Assembly: GCF_002252505.1 (NCBI RefSeq)
Contig: NZ_NNRL01000148.1
Span: 248,001 to 312,000, forward strand
DNA from: Brucella grignonensis
Lineage (GTDB): Bacteria > Pseudomonadota > Alphaproteobacteria > Rhizobiales > Rhizobiaceae
Length of the DNA stretch: 64,000 nt
Direction: 5' to 3'
Part shown: positions 16,931 to 25,686 of the stretch, piece by piece
Position numbering within the stretch: position 1 is the stretch's first letter
How the letters are laid out: each line of letters starts with the position of its first letter
The notes under the pieces: model-generated
The model's database searches: none
Seen by the model: only the letters and a program-made list of their open reading frames with translations
What the model was told of the DNA's origin: nothing
Program-made: the position numbers and the translations under genes

Positions 16931-17251
16931 CATCATTGTCCTGTTTTTGCAGCGATTCTGTGCTGCGAACTTATTGCAGCGCCTGGGAAAATCTCGTGCA
17001 AAATATTGTGATTTTAAAGCAGGGCGCCAGCCTGTATTTCTGAAACACACTGTCAACAGATGACGCGTTTGTCCGTCAGATTGTTTCAATTTTTTTGAAC
17101 GGAACGGCGGGGATTTTAGAGATAGTTTAGCTTTTGCCTTTCGCTTCCAATCAAAATCTGACAAAATTTATCGGAATATGGGAACGTAAAAGAAAAAATT
17201 GGTGTGAACCGCCGGTTCAAAACTGACTAAAAGTTACGAGGTCACAATCAT
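16931..17251. other. 321-bp divergent promoter region
   Basis: Intergenic region between the divergent nitroreductase and FAD/NAD(P) genes. It is AT-rich towards the plus-strand gene and holds the palindrome at 17205-17219. I see no small gene with a credible ribosome site and no RNA structure. Confidence 0.6.
17205..17219. promoter_or_regulatory. candidate repressor operator (palindrome)
   Basis: TGAACCGCCGGTTCA is a perfect 6-3-6 inverted repeat ending 32 bp before the TTG start of the FAD/NAD(P) gene. Its shape is typical of a TetR-family or similar dimeric repressor site. No candidate regulator gene is adjacent. Confidence 0.5.
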
Positions 17252-18589
17252 TTGAAGTCATTTATAATTATCGGAGGCGGTGCGAGCGGTGTTCTCATGG
17301 CCGCACAATTGCTTGGCCAATCGGCTGAAACCACAGTCCGTATTTTCGAGCGCTCAGGTAGCTTAGGCGCAGGGATCGCTTATTCTACACAAAATCCCAA
17401 CCATCTGTTGAATGTCCGCGCCAGCAATATGAGTGCGTTTCCAGATCAACCCGAACATTTTCTCCACTGGCTTCAAAACAATTCTCACGCCGTGACAAAA
17501 GGCGAGTGGCAACCCCAATCCTTCGCACCACGCGCTTTCTATCGGCTCTACCTCAATGATTTGCTCAAGCCATATTTCGCGAGTGATAAGCCACGTATTT
17601 TCATTGAAAACACAGACGTTTCCGACGTTTCGTATGACGGCATCAAACCGCAGGTAACGAGTTCTGAGGGAGAATGCTTTCCGGCCGATGCTGTGATTGT
17701 TGCCACGGGCAATGAAGCCGCAATTGCTACGTCCGGCAGCCATGTCACAGAATACTGGTCCAGCAACGGTTATTTCGACATTCCGTCAGATCATTCAATT
17801 GCAATTTTTGGCACAGGGCTATCGATGATCGACAGCGTGATTTCGCTGCTCGATCAGGGACATAAGGGGAAGATCCATACAATTTCGCGGCGCGGTCTGC
17901 TGCCTGCACGCCATGCATCGGCTGAACCATTCCCAATCAATGCGGATGCGTTGCCGGTTGCCGATGGGTTGCCTTCACTCTTGTATATTGTTCGTAAGAT
18001 AATTGAACAATGCGAAGCAGAAGGCAAAAGCTGGCGCAGCGTCATTGACGGATTGCGACCTCACACGAAAAATATCTGGAACAGATTGCCATTGAGGCAA
18101 CGCCAGAGCTTTTTGCGCCATCTGCGACCGTGGTGGGACGTTCATCGTCATCGCATGGCCCCGGAAATCGCTGATCGTATTGAATCCGCACAGCAATCAG
18201 GACAGCTTACAATCACTGCTGCCCATCTCGCTTCTGTTAAAAGCAAGGCTGAGAACATCGCAATTCGCTACCGTAAACGGCGGGGCGAGGGACTTGAGGA
18301 GCTTGATGTCCAAACGATTATCGATTGTCGTGGCGGAAGCTCGCGATTTTCAACGACCCGCAATCCTGCACTGATAAGCCTGATGGAGCACGGACTTGCA
18401 AAGCCAGATGCCATTGATCTTGGCCTTGATGTTACGAACGATCTGCAGATCTTGAATGCGCGCGGTGAACCGTCGGGGCCAATCTTTGCCATTGGACCGG
18501 TCACAAAAGGCAGCTTCTGGGAAGTGACGGCAGTGCCGGATATTCGGGTTCAGGCAGAAAAACTCGCCAGGACAGTTATTGAAGGTTAG
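17252..18589 (+). CDS. FAD/NAD(P)-binding protein (NAD_binding_9 type)
   Basis: A 445-residue flavoprotein-like protein. The N-terminal Rossmann motif is IIIGGGASGVLMAAQLL, then FERSGSLGAGIAYSTQNPNHLLNVRASNMSAF, which is characteristic of the NAD_binding_9 family, then a second dinucleotide motif ADAVIVATGNE and IAIFGTGLSMIDSV. The family is poorly characterised; some members sit beside nitrogen, cysteine or secondary-metabolite enzymes. The start is a TTG with GAGG upstream. It is transcribed divergently from the nitroreductase. No substrate can be proposed. Confidence 0.85.
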   Translation: MKSFIIIGGGASGVLMAAQLLGQSAETTVRIFERSGSLGAGIAYSTQNPNHLLNVRASNMSAFPDQPEHFLHWLQNNSHAVTKGEWQPQSFAPRAFYRLYLNDLLKPYFASDKPRIFIENTDVSDVSYDGIKPQVTSSEGECFPADAVIVATGNEAAIATSGSHVTEYWSSNGYFDIPSDHSIAIFGTGLSMIDSVISLLDQGHKGKIHTISRRGLLPARHASAEPFPINADALPVADGLPSLLYIVRKIIEQCEAEGKSWRSVIDGLRPHTKNIWNRLPLRQRQSFLRHLRPWWDVHRHRMAPEIADRIESAQQSGQLTITAAHLASVKSKAENIAIRYRKRRGEGLEELDVQTIIDCRGGSSRFSTTRNPALISLMEHGLAKPDAIDLGLDVTNDLQILNARGEPSGPIFAIGPVTKGSFWEVTAVPDIRVQAEKLARTVIEG

Positions 18590-18914
18590 GAATCGCTAAT
18601 TCAATCAGCCGACGCGCACGGAGTAACCGTCATTCGACTGCAAAAATTACACGTCAATATGCCCGACAAAGTGTGGTTGTGTGGAAACCTGGTCCCAAGG
18701 AAGCCTTTTTCGCACGCATTTGCAGACTGAAATGATTCAAAATATCGCGATAAGCCATTGAAAGCTATTGCCATAATAACCTCTAGCCCGTCATAATAAA
18801 GACATCGGAACATATGATTCCTCTCGACATCTTACCGGAGCATTCCTGTTGCTGTTTTCATGAGCGGTGTCTGCTTCGGATCAACCTTGATTACGGAATG
18901 GAGGCCTGTGGCGC
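18590..18914. other. 325-bp intergenic region upstream of the Mrp operon
   Basis: No clear gene or RNA. A minus-strand frame from an ATG at 18774 (57 codons) has an AGAGGT Shine-Dalgarno-like sequence but a product with no recognisable pattern, so it is not called. The region presumably contains the Mrp operon promoter; no confident -35/-10 pair was found. Confidence 0.5.
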
Positions 18915-21830
18915 ATGACGATGGACGGCAGAATGCTCTTTTTGCTCGTCCTTTTACCGTTTCTTGGCAGCGCTATCACAGGTCTATTCAAAGGGGTTGA
19001 TCGCACAGGATCGGCATGGTTCACAGCAGCCATCGCGCTTGTAGCCTTTGTCATCACAGCAAGCCTTTATCCTATCGTAGCCGATGGTGGTGTTGTTCGC
19101 GGATCAATTGACTGGCTTCCAAATTACGGCCTGAATGTAACATTTCGAATGGATGGTTTCGCCTGGCTTTTTGCCATGTTGATTACCGGCATTGGCCTGT
19201 TGGTTGTCATTTACGCGCGTTATTACATGTCACCGGAAGACCCGGTCCCACGTTTTTTCTCGTTCCTGCTATCCTTCATGGGTTCGATGCTCGGCGTTGT
19301 GCTATCGGGTAATATTGTTCTGCTCGCCGTTTTCTGGGAGCTGACCAGCATCTTCTCGTTCCTGCTCATTGGCTACTGGTATCACAACGCCAGCGCACGT
19401 GATGGCGCACGTATGGCTTTGACAGTAACCGGTATCGGCGGCTTCTGTTTGCTTGCAGGCGTGCTTTTGCTCGGCCACATTGTCGGCAGCTACGATCTGG
19501 ACAAGGTTCTCGAAGCAGGAAACGTCGTTCGCGCCCACCCACTTTATACGGTCGCGCTTGTCCTCATTCTGATAGCGGCTTTCACCAAGTCAGCGCAGTT
19601 CCCCTTCCATTTCTGGCTACCCAATGCGATGGCGGCGCCAACACCGGTTTCCGCCTATCTGCATTCTGCAACAATGGTGAAAGCGGGTGTTTTCCTGCTC
19701 GCGCGCTTGTGGCCGATCTTTGCCGGCACCGAAGAATGGTTCTGGATTTTGGGCCTTGCCGGTCTGACGACCTTGCTGATCGGCAGCTTCTTTGCGGTAT
19801 TCCAGCAGGACCTCAAAGGTTTGCTGGCTTATTCAACCATCAGCAACCTTGGGCTTATTACGGTTCTGTTGAGCCTTGGCAGTCCGCTTGCTGCCGTCGC
19901 AGCGATCTTCCACATGGTCAATCACGCCATCTTCAAAGCATCTTTGTTCATGGCAGCAGGTATCATCGACCACGAAACCGGCACACGTGACATGCGCAAG
20001 CTGAGCGGTCTTGCGCGCGCCATGCCTTATACTGCAACGCTTGCCATGGTTGCGAGCGCGTCCATGGCTGGTGTTCCGCTGCTCAATGGCTTCCTCTCCA
20101 AGGAAATGTTTTTTGCCGAAGCTGTTGAAACACATATGGCTTCGTCGTTGGATACGCTCACGCCATATATCGCAACGCTGGCGGGTGTATTCACAGTCGC
20201 TTATTCGGTGCGTTTCATTTATTCAACATTCTTCGGTCCTGCACCCCACGATCTGCCGAAACAACCGCATGAACCGCCGCACTGGATGCGTCGTCCGATC
20301 GAACTTCTGGTCTTGCTCTGCCTGTTGATCGGCATCATTCCAAATATCGCAATCGGACCTTTCCTGCACTCGGCTGTGGTTTCAGTACTTGGAGATGCGA
20401 CACCACAATATAGCCTCTCAGTCTGGCATGGATTTAATCTTCCGTTGATGATGAGTATTGTGGCGATGATTGGCGGTATCATTCTGCATTGGGCGCTGAA
20501 AAATTATCTTGCGACCAGTGAAGACGGGCCCCCATTCTTCCGTCATTTGCAGGGACAACGTATTTTCGAGCGCGTGCTCGTCACCGTTTCCTGGAACTGG
20601 GCACGTAAGGCTGAAAGTTTCTTCAGCACGCGTCGCCTTCAGCCGCAGCTTCGCATTGTTGTAACCGTTGCACTCGTCGCTGCGGCATGGCCAATTTTGG
20701 AAGATGGTATCCATGCGGGTATGCTTGGCGTTCAGCCTGTCGATCCGATCTTTGCTGGTCTTTGGATTTTGGGTGGAGCCTGTGCGATTGGCGCTGCTTA
20801 TCAGGCAAAATATCACCGTCTTGCAGCGTTGATTTTGCTCGGCGGGGCAGGGCTTATCACCTGTATTACATTTGTCTGGCTTTCTGCACCCGATCTCGCT
20901 GTGACGCAGTTGCTGGTGGAAATCGTGACCACCGTTCTGCTTTTGCTTGGCCTGCGCTGGCTGCCCAAGCGCTGGGAAGATCCAGATCCTATTCCAGTGA
21001 AGTTCGGCCCAAGACTGCGCCGCTATCGCGATTTCGCGCTGGCCATTGGCACTGGCGTCGGTGTGTTTATTATCTCTTACGCAATGATGACCCGCCCATC
21101 GCCGGTTAGTATTGGCGATTACTTTCTGCAGAATGCCTATTTGGGTGGCGGCGGCAAGAATGTCGTGAACGTCATTCTGGTTGATTTCCGCGCCTTCGAT
21201 ACTTTTGGTGAGATCGCGGTTCTCGGCATCGTAGGCCTGACGGTCTTTGCGCTGTTGCGTCGTTTCCGCCCTGCACCTGACAGCACCGGTTCGACTGCAC
21301 AGCAGAAGATTCAGGACGCTTATGATGAAGCCATGGAAGACCGCGAGAAGGGCGAAACGCTCACCGACTATCTGGCGGTGCCTTCTGTAATCATGCAGTG
21401 GCTGTTCCCGGTCATTATTGTACTCGCGGTTCATCTGATCCTGCGCGGACACGACCTGCCCGGCGGTGGCTTTGCGGCCGGCATCACCTTGGCGATTGCG
21501 TTCATTCTGCAATATCTTGCCGCTGGTACGCGTTGGGTGGAAGATCATCTGCGTATCCTGCCTGTACGCTGGATAGGCATAGGGCTGCTTGTCGCTGCTG
21601 TGACAGGGGCGGGCGCATGGATATTCGGGTATCCGTTCCTCACATCCTTCTTCCAGTATGCCGATATACCGAACATCGGAAAAATGCCCCTTGCGAGTGC
21701 ACTCTTGTTTGATATCGGCGTCTTCACTCTGGTCGTGGGTGCTACCGTTCTGATTTTGATTGCACTGGCCCACCAGTCGATCCGTAAACATCGTGTTGAA
21801 AAACTTGCCGCTGCGAAGGAGGAGAACTGA
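18915..21830 (+). CDS. mrpA: Mrp/Pha cation:proton antiporter subunit A (A-B fusion)
   Basis: A 971-residue membrane protein, the largest Mrp subunit. The N-terminal half is homologous to respiratory complex I subunit NuoL (proton-channel helices with NAMAAPTPVSAYLHSATMVKAGVFLLARL and the helix-breaking LLAYSTISNLG). The C-terminal part carries the MrpA-specific region and then an MrpB-like domain (HLILRGHDLPGGGFAAGI near residue 840), so this is the fused PhaA form of rhizobial six-gene operons. The complex exchanges Na+ or K+ for H+. The ATG at 18915 has GGAGG upstream; an ATG two codons later is an alternative. First gene of a tightly coupled operon. Confidence 0.95.
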   Translation: MTMDGRMLFLLVLLPFLGSAITGLFKGVDRTGSAWFTAAIALVAFVITASLYPIVADGGVVRGSIDWLPNYGLNVTFRMDGFAWLFAMLITGIGLLVVIYARYYMSPEDPVPRFFSFLLSFMGSMLGVVLSGNIVLLAVFWELTSIFSFLLIGYWYHNASARDGARMALTVTGIGGFCLLAGVLLLGHIVGSYDLDKVLEAGNVVRAHPLYTVALVLILIAAFTKSAQFPFHFWLPNAMAAPTPVSAYLHSATMVKAGVFLLARLWPIFAGTEEWFWILGLAGLTTLLIGSFFAVFQQDLKGLLAYSTISNLGLITVLLSLGSPLAAVAAIFHMVNHAIFKASLFMAAGIIDHETGTRDMRKLSGLARAMPYTATLAMVASASMAGVPLLNGFLSKEMFFAEAVETHMASSLDTLTPYIATLAGVFTVAYSVRFIYSTFFGPAPHDLPKQPHEPPHWMRRPIELLVLLCLLIGIIPNIAIGPFLHSAVVSVLGDATPQYSLSVWHGFNLPLMMSIVAMIGGIILHWALKNYLATSEDGPPFFRHLQGQRIFERVLVTVSWNWARKAESFFSTRRLQPQLRIVVTVALVAAAWPILEDGIHAGMLGVQPVDPIFAGLWILGGACAIGAAYQAKYHRLAALILLGGAGLITCITFVWLSAPDLAVTQLLVEIVTTVLLLLGLRWLPKRWEDPDPIPVKFGPRLRRYRDFALAIGTGVGVFIISYAMMTRPSPVSIGDYFLQNAYLGGGGKNVVNVILVDFRAFDTFGEIAVLGIVGLTVFALLRRFRPAPDSTGSTAQQKIQDAYDEAMEDREKGETLTDYLAVPSVIMQWLFPVIIVLAVHLILRGHDLPGGGFAAGITLAIAFILQYLAAGTRWVEDHLRILPVRWIGIGLLVAAVTGAGAWIFGYPFLTSFFQYADIPNIGKMPLASALLFDIGVFTLVVGATVLILIALAHQSIRKHRVEKLAAAKEEN

Positions 21831-22168
21831 TGGAACTGGTTCTCGCTATAGCAATCGGTGTGTTGATGTCATCCGGTGTCTGGCTGATCCTGCGTCCGCG
21901 CACATTTCAGGTCGCCATTGGACTGGCACTTGTGTCTTATGCGGTTAATCTGTTCATCTTCTCGATGGGCCGTTTGCGCACCAACGCACCGCCTGTGCTT
22001 GACTCCGGCATCAATGTTCAGGCTGCGCAATATACCGACCCTGTGCCTCAGGCGCTGGTTCTGACCGCTATCGTAATCGGCTTTGCAATGACCGCGCTTT
22101 TCCTTGTCGTGTTGCTCGCTTCGCGCGGAATGACACGTACCGACCATGTCGACGGCAAGGAGAATTGA
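21830..22168 (+). CDS. mrpC: Mrp/Pha antiporter subunit C
   Basis: A 112-residue, three-helix membrane protein homologous to NuoK, a structural and ion-path component of the Mrp complex. Typical features are the opening LAIAIGVLMSSGVWLILRPR, IGLALVSYAVNLFIFSMGRL and DPVPQALVLTAIVIGFAMTA, which carries the family DPxPQALVLTAIVI motif. The start overlaps the subunit A stop by one base (TGATG) and has GAAGGAGGAG upstream, indicating translational coupling. Confidence 0.96.
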   Translation: MELVLAIAIGVLMSSGVWLILRPRTFQVAIGLALVSYAVNLFIFSMGRLRTNAPPVLDSGINVQAAQYTDPVPQALVLTAIVIGFAMTALFLVVLLASRGMTRTDHVDGKEN

Positions 22169-23799
22169 TGATGGATTGGAAATCGCACCTCATCGTCGCA
22201 CCCATTATCTTGCCGCTTGTAACGGCTGCATTGTTGTTGTTGTTCGATGAACGCAAGCGCAAGCTCAAAATGGCGATCAATACGATTTCCATCATGGGCT
22301 TGATCTACATCGCGTACACGCTACTCGGAATTGCCAGCGAAACGGCACCGGAAGCTTCAGTTTACCTGATCGGCAACTGGCCTGCACCATTCGGCATTGT
22401 GCTGGTTCTCGACAGGCTTGCTGCATTGATGCTGATGCTGACCAGTGTGCTTGCTCTGGCCGCTCTCAGCTTTGCGCTTGCTCATTGGCACAAGGCGAGC
22501 CCGAATTTTCATACGATCTTCCAGCTCCTGCTGATGGGCCTGAATGGCGCATTTCTGACGGGCGATCTCTTCAATCTCTTCGTGTTCTTCGAAGTTATGC
22601 TCGCAGCATCTTACGGCCTGGCACTCCATGGTTCAGGACCGGCGCGCGTCAAGGCGGGCATGCATTATATCGCGGTCAATCTGGTTGCGTCGTCACTATT
22701 CCTAATCGGCGTCAGTCTGATTTACGGTGTGACGGGTACGCTTAATATGGCAGATCTCGCACAGAAGATTTCGCAAGTAACGCCGGAAGATCGCATGCTT
22801 CTTGAAGCAGGCGCCGCCATTCTCGCGGTCGCCTTCCTGGTGAAAGCAGGCATGTGGCCGCTCAATTTTTGGCTGGTGCCTGCTTATACGGCAGCGGCCG
22901 CTCCAATTGCGGCTATTTTCGCGATTATGAGTAAGGTCGGCATATACGTCCTTTTGCGTCTTTCGCCGCTCATGTTCGGTATAGGTGCTGGCGAATCCTA
23001 TGGCTTTGGTAATGACTGGCTTTATTATGGCGGCATGGTCACGCTGGCTTTCGGCCTGATCGGCGTGGTTGCATCGCAGGCTATGGGGCGTCTGGCGAGC
23101 TACAGCATTTTGGTGTCATCCGGTACATTGCTTGCAGCCATCGGCAGTGGCAATACCGCAATGACTGGTGCAGCACTCTTCTACATGGTCAGCTCAACGC
23201 TGACGATTGCTGCTTTCTTCCTTCTGATCGAACTTGTCGAACGCGGTCAGGATGCAGCGGCAAACGTTCTTGCGGTCACGATGGAAGCCTATGGCGACGA
23301 CGAGGAAGAAGAAGAGGAAGAGGAAGTTGGCGTCGTTCTGCCTGCGACCCTTGCCATTCTCGGCACCTGCTTTGCCATAGTAGCAATTCTTCTGATTGGC
23401 TTGCCGCCATTCTCGGGCTTCATTGCCAAGTTCCTGATCCTTGCAGCCGTTTTCAACGGCGATGGAGCAGCCCCGACATTAGCTATGCCCGTCAGCCCTG
23501 CAAGTTGGGCACTGATAGCGCTTATCCTGCTTTCAGGCCTTTCAGCGCTGATTGCGATGACCCGCACAGGCATTCGCACATTCTGGGCCTCGCTTGAGGG
23601 CAATGTTCCACGTGTTCTGGTTCGCGAAGTGGTGCCGATTGCCGGTCTTCTGGCCGTCTGTCTGGCGCTGACCATCGCAGCAGGTCCGGCCATGGGATAT
23701 ATGGATGCGACAGCTCGTTCGCTGCACAATCCAAAAGACTACATCAACAGTGTCCTTAAAGCGCCGCGGGTGGGCGGAGAAACGGTGGAGGTAAAATGA
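22168..23799 (+). CDS. mrpD: Mrp/Pha antiporter subunit D
   Basis: A 543-residue membrane subunit related to NuoM/NuoN, with about 14 helices. The conserved Glu helix (NLFVFFEVMLAASYGL) and the Lys helix (FLVKAGMWPLNFWLVPAYTAAAAP) mark the proton path. An unusual acidic segment, DD followed by eight Glu, sits in a loop at about residues 376-386. The start is placed at the ATG overlapping the subunit C stop; a TTG three bases earlier and a second ATG directly after are also in frame. It overlaps subunit E by 4 nt. Confidence 0.95.
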   Translation: MMDWKSHLIVAPIILPLVTAALLLLFDERKRKLKMAINTISIMGLIYIAYTLLGIASETAPEASVYLIGNWPAPFGIVLVLDRLAALMLMLTSVLALAALSFALAHWHKASPNFHTIFQLLLMGLNGAFLTGDLFNLFVFFEVMLAASYGLALHGSGPARVKAGMHYIAVNLVASSLFLIGVSLIYGVTGTLNMADLAQKISQVTPEDRMLLEAGAAILAVAFLVKAGMWPLNFWLVPAYTAAAAPIAAIFAIMSKVGIYVLLRLSPLMFGIGAGESYGFGNDWLYYGGMVTLAFGLIGVVASQAMGRLASYSILVSSGTLLAAIGSGNTAMTGAALFYMVSSTLTIAAFFLLIELVERGQDAAANVLAVTMEAYGDDEEEEEEEEVGVVLPATLAILGTCFAIVAILLIGLPPFSGFIAKFLILAAVFNGDGAAPTLAMPVSPASWALIALILLSGLSALIAMTRTGIRTFWASLEGNVPRVLVREVVPIAGLLAVCLALTIAAGPAMGYMDATARSLHNPKDYINSVLKAPRVGGETVEVK

Positions 23800-24311
23800 G
23801 AAAAATTCTACCTTTCCCGCTGCTCTTCTTATCTTTGATTGTGTTCTGGCTTTTGCTGAACGGGTTTACACGTGCGCAGCTAATCTTGGGTATCATTATT
23901 GCGCTCTTTGCTTGCCTTGCGATGACAGCGCTTCAGCCGCAGAAAAATCATCTGCGCTCACTCCCGACCATGTTGTGGCTGTTCGGCGCCGTCAGCATCG
24001 ACATTCTCACATCAAATATTGCGGTTGTGAAGCTGATCCTGTCGCCGCGTAAGGAGCGTCACCCGGGCTTCGTGGTCATTCCACTCGATCTTGAAAACCG
24101 GACAGGACTGGCGGTCCTTGCTTGCATCATCACCACAACGCCGGGAACTGCCTGGGTTGATTACAACGTTGCCCGCAAGGCGCTGACGATCCATGTTCTT
24201 GATCTGGAAGACGCAAAAACCTGGCGAACGACAATCAAGCAGCGCTATGAACAGCCTCTTATTCGTATATTCGGAGCGCGAGACATAGTGAAAGAGGAGC
24301 AATCGGCATGA
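23796..24311 (+). CDS. mrpE: Mrp/Pha antiporter subunit E
   Basis: A 171-residue protein with two or three N-terminal helices (FPLLFLSLIVFWLLLNGF, LILGIIIALFACLAM) and a cytoplasmic C-terminal domain with the family motif LACIITTTPGTAWVDY. MrpE is required for full assembly and activity of the antiporter and has no complex I counterpart. The ATGA overlap with subunit D and the ATGA overlap with subunit F show tight coupling. Confidence 0.95.
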   Translation: MRKILPFPLLFLSLIVFWLLLNGFTRAQLILGIIIALFACLAMTALQPQKNHLRSLPTMLWLFGAVSIDILTSNIAVVKLILSPRKERHPGFVVIPLDLENRTGLAVLACIITTTPGTAWVDYNVARKALTIHVLDLEDAKTWRTTIKQRYEQPLIRIFGARDIVKEEQSA

Positions 24312-24589
24312 GCGCAGTTATTCTTTTCTGGTCGCTGCTCGCTGCACAGGTCATGCTCATAGCAGCTATGGGCTGTGTGGTTTATCGCTTGCTCATCGGA
24401 CCACGCGCGCAAGATCGCGTGCTGGCGACCGACGCTCTCTATCTCAACGCACTTCTGTTGCTGCTTACTTTTGGCATGCGCACGGGCAGCGTCATCTATT
24501 TTGAAGCCGCACTTATCATTTCGCTGCTTGGGTTTGTCGCCACTGTGGCACTTGCCAAATTTCTGATGCGCGGGGAGGTGATCGAATGA
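24308..24589 (+). CDS. mrpF: Mrp/Pha antiporter subunit F
   Basis: A 93-residue, three-helix membrane protein. The segment VYRLLIGPRAQDRVLATDAL is the MrpF hallmark (R-x-GP-x3-DR-x2-A-x-D). It is a small structural subunit lining the antiporter complex. Both ends overlap neighbours by 4 nt (ATGA). Confidence 0.95.
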   Translation: MSAVILFWSLLAAQVMLIAAMGCVVYRLLIGPRAQDRVLATDALYLNALLLLLTFGMRTGSVIYFEAALIISLLGFVATVALAKFLMRGEVIE

Positions 24590-24939
24590 TCGGAGCCGCT
24601 GATCTGCCCGTCTGGGCCGCCATCGTCATTTCATTTTTTCTAGTCTCCGGTGCTTTCCTGACGCTCGTCGGTTGCATTGGACTTGTTCGTTTCAAGAGTT
24701 TTTATGAACGCATTCACGCGCCGACAATTGGTTCTTCGTTCGGCGCCGGTGGAATCTTGATCGCTTCCATCATGTTTTTCTCCATCTTGCAATCCAAGCC
24801 GATTCTGCATGAAGTGTTGATTACCGTCTTTGTGGTCATCACAACGCCGGTAACGCTCATGTTGCTGAGCCGTGCAGTGATTCATCGTGATCAGACGCAG
24901 GACAGCAAAGAGCTTCCTTCATCTTCCGACCAGAAATGA
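24586..24939 (+). CDS. mrpG: Mrp/Pha antiporter subunit G
   Basis: A 117-residue, three-helix subunit closing the operon. FLTLVGCIGLVRFKSFYERIHAPTIGSSFGAG contains the family GxIGLxRFxDxYxRxHA pattern, followed by VFVVITTPVTLMLLSRA and a polar tail. ATGA overlap with subunit F. No terminator is seen after the stop; the next gene starts 162 bp later. Confidence 0.95.
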   Translation: MIGAADLPVWAAIVISFFLVSGAFLTLVGCIGLVRFKSFYERIHAPTIGSSFGAGGILIASIMFFSILQSKPILHEVLITVFVVITTPVTLMLLSRAVIHRDQTQDSKELPSSSDQK

Positions 24940-25053
24940 TGGTTGGAAGCATCGGCTTGAGGCATTTGGAGGAGTGCTGAAGGCTGCGGCCAATTGTCCA
25001 TATGCACCTTGCATCCAGACATGCGGATTGAAGGTCGAGACCATTTGAATTAT

Positions 25054-25082
25054 CTGAATTTCAGTAATTTCTGAAAATTCAG
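25054..25082. promoter_or_regulatory. candidate operator of the GbsR-type regulator
   Basis: CTGAATTTCAG and CTGAAAATTCAG flank a TAATTT centre, forming a nested dyad (inner TTCAG/CTGAA) 20 bp upstream of the TTG start of the regulator gene. The position and symmetry suggest autoregulation and control of the downstream cyd genes. Confidence 0.55.
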
Positions 25083-25101
25083 AATTTACGGGAGAGAGAG
25101 C

Positions 25102-25686
25102 TTGGAATTATCGCCAATTGTTCAGTCGTTTGTACTCCACTTCGGAGAGATGGGTAGCCGCTGGGGTATCAACCGTACGGTTGGACAGATTTATGCGCTG
25201 CTCTATCTATCGTCTGAACCCTTGTGTGCGGATGATATCGTTGATGCGCTTGGTGTTTCGCGCTCCAACGTTTCGATGGGCATCCGCGAGTTACAGGGCT
25301 GGAATCTTGTGCTGCTGAAGCACATACCCGGTGATCGTCGCGACTTTTTCACGACTCCGGGCGACGTATGGCTGATTTTGCGAACGCTTGCGGAAGAACG
25401 CAAGAAGCGCGAAATCGATCCGACTTTGTCGGTGCTTCGCGAAGTTCTGATGGAGCAACCGGAAGGCGACAGCGACCGTTTTGCGCAAGATCGCATGAAG
25501 GACATGTACGCGCTCATCGAGCGACTGACCAATTGGTACGACGACGTCAAGAAACTCGATACCGACAGATTGACCAGCCTTCTGGCGCTTGGCGCCAAGG
25601 TAACCCGCTTTCTGGAAACCACGGACAAGATCGTGGCGCTGGGACGCGGGAGAGCATCGGCCAAAAAGGAGCCTAAACGAGAGTGA
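25102..25686 (+). CDS. GbsR/MarR-type transcriptional regulator linked to cyd genes
   Basis: A 194-residue regulator of the GbsR branch of MarR-like proteins. The opening FVLHFGEMGSRWGINRTVGQIYALLYLSSEPLCADDIVDALGVSRSNVSMGIRELQ contains the typical G-x-P/N-R-x-x-G-Q-x-Y-x-L-L segment and the winged helix (roughly residues 40-70). The C-terminal half is helical. Known GbsR proteins are choline- or osmolyte-responsive repressors; here the gene overlaps cydD by 4 nt (GTGA), so a role in controlling the bd oxidase is more likely. The start is a TTG after GGGAGAGAG. Confidence 0.88.
   Translation: MELSPIVQSFVLHFGEMGSRWGINRTVGQIYALLYLSSEPLCADDIVDALGVSRSNVSMGIRELQGWNLVLLKHIPGDRRDFFTTPGDVWLILRTLAEERKKREIDPTLSVLREVLMEQPEGDSDRFAQDRMKDMYALIERLTNWYDDVKKLDTDRLTSLLALGAKVTRFLETTDKIVALGRGRASAKKEPKRE

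Noticed and set aside
18601-18774. 57-codon minus-strand ORF upstream of the Mrp operon
   Set aside because: It has a fair ribosome site, but the product has no coherent pattern and no terminator or neighbour support; left as intergenic.
20418-21791. 457-codon minus-strand open frame opposite mrpA
   Set aside because: Antisense shadow of a strongly coding membrane protein; product is His/Gln/Asn-rich with no domain and no ribosome site.
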